DNA from: Clarireedia homoeocarpa
Lineage: Eukaryota > Ascomycota > Leotiomycetes > Helotiales > Rutstroemiaceae
Assembly: GCA_001465935.1 (NCBI GenBank)
Contig: LNKV01000112.1
Coordinates: forward strand, 17,059-68,319
Reading direction: 5' to 3'
DNA: 51,261 nt
The notes below the pieces were generated by a model. That model saw only the letters and a program-made list of their open reading frames with translations, was not told the origin of the DNA and did no database searches. Positions 1 to 8,700 of the stretch are shown here, in pieces. Within the stretch, counting starts at the first letter, position 1; each line of letters starts with the position of its first letter. The position numbers and the translations under genes are program-made.

Positions 1-72
1 TTTTTTTTTATTTTAATATTTATTTATTTTTCATATTTATTTTATATTTAAATAAAAAAAAAGAAAAAAAAT
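1..72. repeat. A+T hairpin element, T...A family, cut by window start
   Basis: A T-tract, a core rich in ATTT/AAAT words and an A-tract containing one G. It matches the reverse orientation of the element at 45262-45346 and begins inside the element, so the sequence edge falls in a repeat. It is followed by a small GC palindrome (GCCTGTCAAACCGGC, about 78-92) that recurs near 26346. Confidence 0.75.
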
Positions 73-145
73 TTACAGCCTGTCAAACCGGCACTGCTTA
101 TTTTTTTTTTTTTTTTTCGCTGGAGTTTGTAGTTTTATTTTCAGA

Positions 146-535
146 TCAAGGATTACTTTGAATTGTATCGAACATCTCAGGCCAATTACTCTTTTTTACA
201 ATTTGATCTCTTTCTTTTAAATCATCCACAATATCTTTATGATCTAATTGTGCTACTTCAATAGCTTTCTTCTCATATCTAGCACTTATTTTGTTAAACT
301 CTAAATCTGACTCTACCCTTTTAATTGTTTCAATTAAATCTTCATCAGCTGATTTAATTGATCCACAGATGTATTCATCCAAACCTTTAAGGTCTTTTTC
401 ATAATCTTTTATTAATTTATCAGTAGGAAGTCTTTGGTTTAAAGTGTTAGAATTATACTCTTCTTCTGAACTATCAGATTTATCTTCATAGTACTCTCAT
501 CCATATTCTGGATATATCAATCTTGTCTTTAACAT
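146..535 (-). CDS. hypothetical acidic protein, remnant ORF
   Basis: Open in code 4 from ATG at 535 to the stop at 146-148, about 129 residues; the frame stays open without a start up to a TAA at 698-700. The protein is charged and rich in D, E, K and S (for example DKSDSSEEEYNS, then a helical K/E/D-rich half). It has no membrane segment and no motif I recognise. It lies downstream of the nad3 region on the same strand. The sequence upstream to about 1500 looks like further, frame-broken parts of a similar S/N/D-rich protein, so this may be the surviving 3' end of a longer gene. Its composition resembles the acidic ORF after cox3 (14601-15191), but I cannot show homology. It is not convincingly rps3. 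Confidence 0.4.
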
Positions 536-891
536 ATGAGATATGTCTAAATCAACTGTACTAACAGTGGATACATTATCCTGGTCTGCTCATTTAACTT
601 CGGGTATAGAGGATAAAATATTAAATTTATAAAAGATATCATCCCTATGACTAGAAGAATTAAAATTTTCATCTACACCCGGTACATACGTAGGTTTTTA
701 ATAATCCCTAGATTAGGATTACCACCACAAATCGAAGAACTGGTTACAGTAGTATTTTGTGTAGATATACTTTTACTTATTTTTTATTATTTTTTTACAA
801 TATTTAATTATTATATATTTAGTAGTATAATTATAAAAAAAAAAAAAATAAAAAAATTAGTCGCTTCGCGGTCGCTTCGCGGTGCAGCTCT

Positions 892-983
892 AAAAAAAAA
901 AAGAAAAAAAAAAAGAATAGAATTTATTTTTTATATATTTATTATTCTTATTTCTATTTTTTTTTTCTTTTTTTTAAACTCGA
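892..983. repeat. A+T hairpin element, A...T family (B core)
   Basis: An A-tract with one G, a core containing GAATAGAATTT and TTATTCTTATTTC, and a T-tract with one C. The two tracts can pair into a long stem. The copy at 12170-12254 is nearly identical. Just before it, 859-885 carries a tandem CGCTTCGCGGT motif. Confidence 0.75.
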
Positions 984-985
984 TA

Positions 986-1635
986 TAAAAATCCAGGAAT
1001 TAATCTAATTTTACCTAATCCTCTTTCACTATTTAAATCCTTATCTAAAGGATCATTAGAAATATCATTTGAAGGGTTACCAGAACCTTACCTCACCCTT
1101 AACATATTTTTGTATTCCCCTGCGTATATACTACTTCTATCTCATATACTACCATAATGTGAAATATCATAGTCGTAGTTTGACCTATTAACAGATGGAG
1201 TTCATTTGAACCTCAGTTTTAACCCAACCACTAGTATTATTAGAATCGTAAACTTGATCTGACACCTAATTAGGAGGATATGAACCCTGTAATAAGTATC
1301 TTTTTAAACAAAAAGGGTTTTATTCATTACTAGACTGAGACTGACTACCAGAACTATTAGAAACCGAATCACATTCTCTTACAATTTTACAGTCAATTTA
1401 TGATTTAGAATTTTTTTTACAGTCTCTGTGTCAGAATATTCTAAACCCAAATCCGAAACCGGGAATTTACTAAGAGCATTTATTATATTTGCCTGTTCTC
1501 CCCTCCAACTAATTAAGGTGTTGGAGGGGGAGTCCCTGCTTTGCAGGGGGGGACAGCCACTAATGATTTAGCTTTTATAAAAAGTCCTTGTAATTTTGAG
1601 TAGAATAAAATATATTAGATTTATTCCCTTTAGCC
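986..1635 (-). pseudogene. degraded S/N/D-rich coding remnant
   Basis: On the minus strand, short protein-like stretches occur in different frames separated by stops. Examples are SSGSQSQSSNE, NYDYDISHYGS and GSGNPSNDISNDPLDKD, ending in RLIPGFLYRV just before the hairpin at 892-983. The hydrophilic composition is consistent and resembles the ORF at 146-535. I read it as one broken gene of unknown function. A GC-rich hairpin at about 1500-1556 sits inside it. No conserved mitochondrial gene was recognised here. Confidence 0.35.
1500..1556. repeat. GC-rich palindromic cluster
   Basis: Contains CTCCCCTCCAAC paired with GTTGGAGGGGGAG, then CCCTGCTTTGCAGGGG. The CTGCTTTGCAG/CTGCAAAGCAG word recurs near 8783, 11573, 17479, 31722 and 42793. 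This makes it one of a dispersed family of GC clusters in otherwise A+T-rich DNA. Confidence 0.7.
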
Positions 1636-1639
1636 TTTA

Positions 1640-1915
1640 TTACAAAAGGTTAGAAGATGTCTTAATTCTATTAGACTTATACGAGGTGTCGTAGCTTATA
1701 TGTGTTATTTGGTTTAGATCTTTATTAAAAAGTGTATTATATTGTCTACTATCAATTTTTAAAGCGTTTTTTCCCAATTCAAACGCAAATCCTAGAGTTA
1801 AAGCTAAGAAGAATATAAGCATTATCACTAAACCATAAACACCGTTAGCATAGGCACTTACTACGTAGGGATAGATTAATAATATCTCTAGATCAAAAAG
1901 TAAAAACAATAAAGC
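1640..1915 (-). pseudogene. nad3: second nad3 3' end, displaced copy
   Basis: Encodes a second version of the C-terminal two thirds of NAD3 (ALLFLLFDLEILL...GKNALKIDSRQYN) without the N-terminal part or conserved ECGFHSFLGQ segment. Homology to the complete nad3 exon (3366-3734) begins abruptly at the Ala codon at 1915-1913 and runs into the C-terminal extension (NKDLNQITHIS versus SKNLDQVTYIG). The proteins are very similar while the DNA differs mostly at synonymous positions. It lies about 30 bases downstream of a GIY-YIG gene. The likeliest reading is a resident 3' end displaced when a HEG carrying its own 3' nad3 sequence inserted. Alternatively it is an active alternative exon. Confidence 0.8.
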
Positions 1916-1946
1916 TTGGTTATCCATTTACCTATGTAATGAAGAC

Positions 1947-3130
1947 TTAAATAACATCTTCTAACTTAAATATCTGTTTATACACTCTACCTTTTCGAAT
2001 ACTATCTGAAACACTACCAGCTGAACATTTAAACCCTAAGTTTAATTCATTTAAATACTTTGCTGTATCTTGTCTTGAATCAAAAAACAATACCTCTTTT
2101 GTATCTAGATTTGTAAGTTTAACTTGTCTAGACGCCTTAAGTTTATTTGAACTTCGTGTTTTGTTTAAATTTTCGATAGCTAAAGATACCCTATGTTTCT
2201 TAGCTACATCTTTAATTAATTCAAGTAATTTTTGTTCATCTAGCAGGTTTGACTTATACTCTTGGTTATTTATGCTAGTATATGATAAAAGAAAACGTCC
2301 TAAGTATAGCTGACCGTTAGTAAAAAAAGGTCGGAGGTTTGAAGCATTAATACCTAGAACTATACCGAATTTATTTTGGCTTGACGCTTTGTAAATTAAT
2401 TCTTGGTTAACCGTGTCATACATAAACAAAGGCTTGGAATTTACAATAAAATTATTTATCATAGACTCCGGAGTACGTTTTATACCTGCAGGAGTAAAAA
2501 AAAAAGAAAAAAAAAAAAAAAAAATAAAAATAAAAATAATAATAAACAAAAATTTACAATTGTTTTTTTTTTTTTTTTTTTTTTTTTAACCGCTACTTTT
2601 AAGATATTGTATTCAGGGTTATAAACTAAAAGGAATATTTGCTCTAATGCCAAAGTTAACTGTTTAGTTTTACTAAAAAAAAGAGAAGTCTTAGATTTGT
2701 CTACAACATTTGCAGAGTTTTGAAACAAATCTGAAGGTAAAATATATAGATCCAAATGGAAAGAATCTAACCCTAGCGACGTAATAGCAAGATCTATCTT
2801 TCTTTTACCCAGAGTAGGCTTGAAATAACCTGTACTTAGTCTATTGGCTAAAGAAATCGAAGATCCTACATAAGAGTAACCGTTACTCTTATTAGTAAAA
2901 ATATAGACTCCGGCTACACCTTTATTACCGCCACGACTATATTTTCCAACCAAATTCAAAAACTCCTCTTTGTTTACAATAGGTAGTTCTAATCTTACTG
3001 GCTTAATTTCCATTAAACTATCAAACTCAGCAGGAGTCAAATAAAAATCAGGTATATGATGACTAAGTATGGAAGAAATAAGTTGCAGATTTATTTTTTG
3101 TTTGATTCCATTCCTCGTTGTCGCTTCCTT
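1947..3130 (-). CDS. GIY-YIG endonuclease gene, split by a hairpin insertion
   Basis: The N-terminal part (about 2590-3130) has the GIY-YIG core: GVYIFTNKSNGYSYVGSS, then RLSTGYF, and the catalytic region ending EQIFLLVYNPEYNILKVA. The C-terminal part (1947-2496) continues TPAGIKRTPESMI and holds DNA-binding-like repeats (KASRQVKLTNLDTKEVLFFDS, cut here; later SAGSVSDSIRKGRVYKQ). An A...T hairpin element (2497-2589) interrupts the reading between KVAG and TPAG, a point conserved as KVAGSS in relatives. The frame runs upstream to about 3130 without a clear start. It sits between the two nad3 3' ends and is the likely agent of that duplication. If the hairpin is not removed or bypassed the enzyme is inactive. 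Confidence 0.8.
2497..2589. repeat. A+T hairpin element, A...T family (D core), inside GIY-YIG gene
   Basis: An A-tract with one G, a core with AATAATAATAAACAAAAATT and a long T-tract. Almost the same core recurs at 12577-12664. The flanking protein sequence rejoins sensibly when the element is removed, showing that it is an insertion. Confidence 0.8.
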
Positions 3131-3162
3131 AAGAAAGGTATTAACAATGATGAAAGGGTTTT

Positions 3163-3253
3163 CCTATTTTTTTCTTTTTTTTTTTTATTTAAATATAAAA
3201 TAAATATAAAAAATAAATAAATATTAAAATAAAAAAAAAGAAGAAAAAAAAAG
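3163..3253. repeat. A+T hairpin element, T...A family (A core)
   Basis: Starts CCTATTTTTTTC and ends in an A-tract followed by GGCAG. The core has ATTTAAATATAAAATAAA. Close copies lie at 26444-26529 and 30090-30176, and inverted copies at 4722, 27756, 34591 and 45262. It lies between the nad3 stop and the GIY-YIG gene. Confidence 0.8.
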
Positions 3254-3365
3254 GCAGGGAGGGGGTCTAACTTATTACTTGAATTAACTTTTTTTTCAAA
3301 AAGCCTCCTTAAGGTTATTACCTTCCGGTGCTACTTTTCTTGAACTGTGAGTAGAATAATTTCTT

Positions 3366-3734
3366 TTAAATATTCCTCGTTGGATTGGGTCGAGTCAAGA
3401 CTGGGGTTTTCGAGGTAACGGAACCAATATATGTTACCTGATCTAGATTTTTACTAGCAAGCACATTATATTGTCTACTGTCTATTTTTAAAGCATTTTT
3501 TCCTAACTCAAATGCAAATCCTAAGGTTAAAGCTAGAAAAAACACAAGCATAATTACTAAACCATAGATACCATTAGTATAACCACTTACTACGTAAGGG
3601 TACACTAATAATATTTCTAGGTCGAATAATAAAAATAAAAGTGCAAAAATGAAGAAAGAAATACTGAACTGAGTTCGATTCTGCCCTAAAAAACTGTGGA
3701 ACCCACACTCAAAAACCGAATCTTTTTCTTGGTA
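3366..3734 (-). CDS. nad3: nad3 exon 2
   Basis: Begins TAC CAA GAA after an intron ending in G and runs to the stop at 3366. It contains the diagnostic ECGFHSFLGQNRTQF segment. Confidence 0.93.
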   Translation of the reverse strand, partial: YQEKDSVFECGFHSFLGQNRTQFSISFFIFALLFLLFDLEILLVYPYVVSGYTNGIYGLVIMLVFFLALTLGFAFELGKNALKIDSRQYNVLASKNLDQVTYIGSVTSKTPVLTRPNPTRNI

Positions 3735-5284
3735 CGTTGTCACCAAATTAATCATACAAATAATTAACAATCAAATCTTATTCTTAAACTATTCTATTCG
3801 TATTCATTCTATTCTGAATTATACGAATTTGATCTAACCCCTCTTTACTTAAATGAGCTTTATTGCTCACTAGATCTACTGCTTTGGAGAAATCAGAAAA
3901 ATCTTTAGATTTAACACCTTGTAAGGGATATTTGTAAAAAAAAGGGATAATAACATCTCTTATATTGGAAATTTTGGTTACTTTAAAATCTATTGTACCT
4001 CTATTTTCTAAAGTTGTGTATCCACATCCTAAATATTCAATTAAGCTCATCATTAAATTTTCATCTCTAACATTTTGGGTTAAAATAAAACTTAATTTAA
4101 CTGCTTCTCCGTATTTAGATGTTTTCGATTTAAATATTGTAACACTAAAACAACCTTCTGCTATTTTTTTCTTTTTTTTTTTTATTTAAATATAAAATAA
4201 ATATAAAAAATAAATAAATATTAAAATAAAAAAAAAAGAAAAAAAACACAAATCCAGCTAATCATAAAGGATTTATGATTTTAGGTGTAGGTACTTCAGG
4301 TCTTAAACTAGGAATTATGTTAGGGAAAGCTTTACTTAAGTCTAGACTTAAACCTTTATTTAATACTGCTTTCAAAGCCACAAGTTCCAATAACCCTTTT
4401 TCAGTTAGATGATTTTTATTTTTAATTAAAAGATAAGCTAATTTAAATATTGTATAATCTGCTAGTTTTTTAGTTATTAATGGGTATCTATCAAAATGAT
4501 TAATTATAAGAGCTAAACCTTCTAAAGATTCTACCCGATACTGAATAGCATCATTCCCCATAAGTGATATATTACCTACTGCAAAAAAATCCTTAATGTC
4601 CTTTAACAAACTTAAGTCTTTTTTATGTAAACTAATTGCAAACCTGCAAACTACACGTCAACCTAATTTATATTTTTTATCTTTTATTATAGTTAACATA
4701 AAGGAGCCTTCACCGTCTGCCTTTTTTTTTCTTCTTTTTTTTATTTTAATATTTATTTATTTTTTATATTTATTTTATATTTAAATAAAAAAAAAAAGAA
4801 AAAAAATAAGCCGCCCGGTGATATATCATGGATTTAGAGTTAATTTAGATAGTAGTTGAGAATAATTTCTTGTGAGATTTATTTGGTTAGAAGGGATTTT
4901 GGCTCGATAGTTTCTCTCGAAACCCACTAGAGTATACTTTAAGGGTGGAAAATTATTTCCGCACCAACTATCGTCTACTCGTTGCTCTTTTACAAATAAA
5001 GCATTACCACCCTTATTTGACTTAGATCCGCGGTTGCCTATTACACTTTCGTTCATCTTTTGACTTCTTACCATACATGAGTGATTAGTTCATCCACAAT
5101 TTATTTTTCAATAAATGCTTGGTATCAAAAGCTTTAAGGAATCCCCGGAGTTTGATAGTTTATCCCTAAATTTTGATTTCCCAAATCAAACAAAAGGATT
5201 ATGTGGAGCAAAAATTAAATTAACTGCTAATAATATAACAGCTAATATAGGTATAAAAACAAAAAAAAAAGTTGTACTTGTCAT
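3366..5284 (-). CDS. nad3: NADH dehydrogenase subunit 3
   Basis: Membrane subunit of respiratory complex I. Exon 1 (5195-5284) starts at ATG 5284, one base after the nad2 stop, as is usual for fungal nad2-nad3. It encodes MTSTTFFFVFIPILAVILL and ends APHNP. Exon 2 (3366-3734) begins YQEKDSVFECGFHSFLGQ and contains the conserved FDLEILL and GFAFELGKNAL segments. The spliced product is about 152 residues with a C-terminal extension beyond the usual end. The exon junction is T|intron...G|T, typical of group I splicing. A second version of the 3' part lies downstream at 1640-1915, so the C-terminal part in use here may have arrived with the GIY-YIG element. Confidence 0.95.
3784..4865 (-). CDS. 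LAGLIDADG endonuclease, both motifs interrupted by hairpins
   Basis: A two-motif LAGLIDADG protein in pieces. The sequence reads LNPWYITG (W is TGA), a hairpin element, then ADGEGSFMLTIIKDKK and a first domain to about 4262. The second motif starts WLAGFV, is broken by another hairpin (4165-4247), and resumes AEGCFSVTIFKSK to the stop at 3784. Each insertion falls inside the acidic catalytic motif, and the two hairpins lie in opposite orientations. The ORF upstream translates the intron core (to 5074). Removing both insertions would give a family-typical protein of about 300 residues. As it stands it is likely inactive. Confidence 0.85.
4165..4247. repeat. A+T hairpin element in second LAGLIDADG motif
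   Basis: T...A family, A core, in plus orientation. On the minus strand it separates GGATTTGTG from GCAGAAGGTTGTTTT, replacing or separating about one codon of the GF-V-D-A-E-G-C-F motif. Confidence 0.85.
4722..4808. repeat. A+T hairpin element in first LAGLIDADG motif
   Basis: T...A family, A core, inverted relative to the copy at 4165. On the minus strand it lies between ATCACCGGG and GCAGACGGTGAAGG. GGC occurs on both sides, a possible short target duplication. Confidence 0.85.
5195..5284 (-). CDS. nad3: nad3 exon 1
   Basis: 30 codons from ATG 5284 to AAT CCT. The following T|T...G|T junction restores APHNP-YQEKD. Confidence 0.92.
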
Positions 5285-5285
5285 T

Positions 5286-5759
5286 TTAACCTTTAAATAA
5301 TATTAATGCTAATATATTAGCCATACTTAATCATTCTTGAGGGGTAAATATAAATAAAACTATTATTAAAGTTAATATAGATATTGTAATAGTTAAAGAA
5401 CTAGATAAAACAATGTTATTTAGTTTAAAGGTTAATTTTTTAATTAATAAATTATTTTTAATAATGCTACCGTGCAAGTTAATATTTTCTATTTCAGGGT
5501 TTATTTTATATTCAGGTTTATCAAAAAAAACTTGTTTTACTATATTTAGGTAGTAGACTGCACTTATTACACTTGTTAATATACCCACTAAGGTTAGGAA
5601 GACATAACCACTGTCTAAAGCGGCACTTAAAACCATCTGTTTGGCAAAGAATCCTATTAAAGGTGGAATACCTACAAAAGAAAAGATAGTAATAGTTAAA
5701 CTTAAAGCTAAGACAGGGTTTATGTAAAAATAACCTTGCATTTGACTAATTAATTGTAT
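5286..5759 (-). CDS. nad2: nad2 exon 5
   Basis: Begins ATA CAA TTA (IQLISQMQGYFYINPVLALS), carries the PPLIGFF segment, reads TGA as W near 5331, and stops with TAA at 5286. Confidence 0.92.
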
Positions 5760-8700
5760 CACGGCGGTCAGATTTATCTTCCAAATAATAGATACGATAG
5801 CTAGTATTGCATACTTATACTCCGGTCAAAACCAGGAGAAGTCCATATAATACTATGCCTGCAGAGGAAATAATAACAAATTTTATATAATCTGTTTTTA
5901 TTTTCTACCTGTATTCATACCCACTTTTAATTTATGTAATTTATCTAATCCTTCCTTAGTTAAATGCCCCTTTTTATTCATTATCTCTACTGCTTCACAA
6001 AAATCTGAAAAATCCTTCGATTTCACACCTTGTAAAGGTATACTTTTAAACAAAGGAATAACTTTATCGGAAAGATCTTTAATTTTTTAAAATTTGAAAA
6101 TCGACTTTATTTTCTCTAAATCTTAAAAATACTTTACCGCAACCCCAAAAATTGACTAAGCTATTCATAAATACCTTATCAATTGAATGCTGCGTTATGT
6201 TAAACCTTAATTGTACTTGAAATCCTGTTTTTAGGGTTAAGGATTTAGCAATCTTAATACTAAAACACCCTTCTCCTGCAGTAAAGCCTACCATTCAATG
6301 AGGATGAATTTTATAATTCAATAATTCTTCATCGGAACGTTTTGATCTTATAGCCGGAGTAATACCAGGGAAAGCAGTTTTCAGTAAAGTAGGGAGACCT
6401 AAATTCATAGAAGCTTTAAGAGATATAATTTCATGTAAACCTGAAAGAGTTAAATGTTCTTTTTTATTCATCAAGGCCATTATTTGTGCAAATAGCTTGA
6501 AATCTTCACATTTTTTAGTTAAAAGAGGATATTTTTCAAAATGATTAACTATAACGTTTAACCCCCTTAAAGACTGTACCACATAATTAGATGATTCTTC
6601 CTTATGATAAATTTCTCCAACACCAAAAAATCCTTTAATTTTTTCTAATAAATTTAGATCTTTTTTGTGTAAACCTATCTGAAAGCAAGGTTGTACAACT
6701 CAGCCTACTTTTACTGAATTACTTTTAATTATTCTCTGCGGAGCTACTCCCACCGGGAGTAGTGAAAATTTGATTCACCATCCGAGAAACCTGTTAAAAA
6801 CCAAGGATTTAGGTTAGATGATAAATTACATAATTGCTGTGGGGCTAAAGAAGTATACATTCTTGATGTATTTATTTGGTTAGAAGGGATTCTGATTAGA
6901 TAGTTTCTCTCGAAACCCATTAGAGCATACCTTAAATGTGTTAATTTAACACACTTATGCCCGTCTACCCGTTGCTCTTTTACAGATATATTATCTGATT
7001 TAGATCCGCAATATTCCATTTCTCTTTCGATCATCTTCTGACTTCTTACCATACATGAGTGTTTAGTTCATCCACTTATAGCCTTTCGACTACGGCTTGG
7101 TATCAGAAGTTTTAGGAGGTCCTCGGAGTTTGGCCATAGAACCCGTAATAGAGGTTTCCCAAACCTCTTGGCAGGTGAGTTGTTTTTATCAGCTAACTCT
7201 TTATATTCTTCATTATCATTTACATAATAATAAAGAGAGAAACCAATGCTTATTAAAATAATGAACGCATTTAAATTGCTAATTGAGTATTGCATTAGGT
7301 AAAAGATAAACGCTTGAATAGACTCTATACTGTTAATACTTAACGCTAGTAATATAAAACCTAGATGACTGATAGTACTATAAGCAAATAATCTTTTTAT
7401 TCTTAATTGCGTTAAACCAAGTACTGTACCTATTACTAGTGAAAGTAAAGAGCTGACTAGTAAACCTGTAGTTCAATTGTATTGTAAAGAAAATAAAGAA
7501 TTACTTGTATAATGTACTAATTCCAAGAAAAATATAAATATTGATATCTTGGCTACTATAGCTACAAAGGTTGTAACTATAGTTGGAATAGCGTCATACA
7601 CATCCTCAGGAGTAAAATTTATCGTACAAATTAGCTTAACAATTATATACAAAGATAATCTAAAATTATTCATTATTATATCTACCTTTATTCATTCCAG
7701 CCTTAATCAATTGAATTTCTTCAAATCCTTCCTTAGTAAGATGAGCTTTAGATTTAATAATCTCCGCAACCTTAACTCAATCTTCGAAATCTTTTGATTT
7801 CACACCAAGTATAGGATATTTAAGAAAAAAAGGTAAGATCTTTTCGCACCAAAGGTAGGATGTCGTTGAAAGTACGACATTTAAATTCCGCATAATCCTT
7901 ATAAGAATAAAACTGTCCACATTCAAAGTAATCCGCTAAACATTTAATAAGAGGCAGATCACGGACATGTTGAGTTAAAACAAAAGCCAACTCAACACGA
8001 CCCCCTGCATTATAATCCTTATCAACTCTCAACTTAACCATGAAAGAACCATCACCGGCAGCAAATCCTGCAATTCAACAAGGATGGAGTGGAAGTAACT
8101 TGTGTACACCAATTAAAGGTCTAGTCACAGGAAGATAATCAGGAAAAGCTTCTTTCAATGCGGGAGTTAATCCTCTATTCATAGAAGCTCTAATATTAAG
8201 AATAGCTTTTAAACCTTCAGATGTTAAATGTCCACCTTGCTTCATAATCATAACAACCTCTCTAAATAGAATATAATCCGCAAGTTTCTGAGAAACTAAA
8301 GGGTATTTATCGAAATGAGGAAGGATTCCTGTAATAATTTGGTCTAAAGAACTGACCGTAAAATCACAACAACCATTTCTCTCTTTACTTACTCGACCTA
8401 TACCCCCAAAAAAGCTTTTAATATCTTTTAACAGATTAACATCTCTTTTATGAAGATTGATAATAAAATTAGCTTCGATTTTTCAACCTGTTCTACTTTT
8501 AGTTGATTTACGTGCGATAATGGTGAAACATCTAAAAAAAAAAGAAAAAAAAAAAATAAAATAAAAATAAAAATAAATAAAAAATACATTCTATTCTTTT
8601 TTTTTTCTTTTTTTTTAACTGCATCTATAAATCCGGTAACAAACCAAGGTAGGCTAAGAAGAGAATATGCATTAAGGTTGTTACTATTTGTATAAAATCG

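Larger units (their letters stand above)
3735..5194 (-). mobile_element. group I intron nad3-i1
   Basis: Lies between APHNP and YQEKD. The 5' part contains the shared core blocks of the nad2/cox3/nad4 intron group: AACTCCGGGGA near 5145, GATCCGCGG near 5030 and AAAGAGCAACGAGTAGACG near 4985. It ends in the shared 3' motif TTTGTATGATTAATTTGGTG before the G. The core is translated in frame (KEQRVDD...GFERNYRAKIPSNQI). Confidence 0.85.
5760..7172 (-). mobile_element. group I intron nad2-i4
   Basis: Inserted between KNNSP and IQLIS. Core blocks include TCCGAGGACC-like sequence near 7115, GATCCGCAATATTCC near 7005 and AAAGAGCAACGGGTAGACG near 6970. The core is in an open frame (KEQRVDGHKC...GFERNYLIRIPSNQI). 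Confidence 0.85.

Noticed and set aside
146..697. rps3 candidate
   Set aside because: Mitochondrial rps3 is usually longer, basic and Lys/Asn-rich with a conserved C-terminal block; this ORF is acidic and lacks it.
647..988. Plus-strand ORF rich in Phe, Ile and Lys
   Set aside because: Produced by A and T tracts of hairpin elements; all real genes are on the minus strand.
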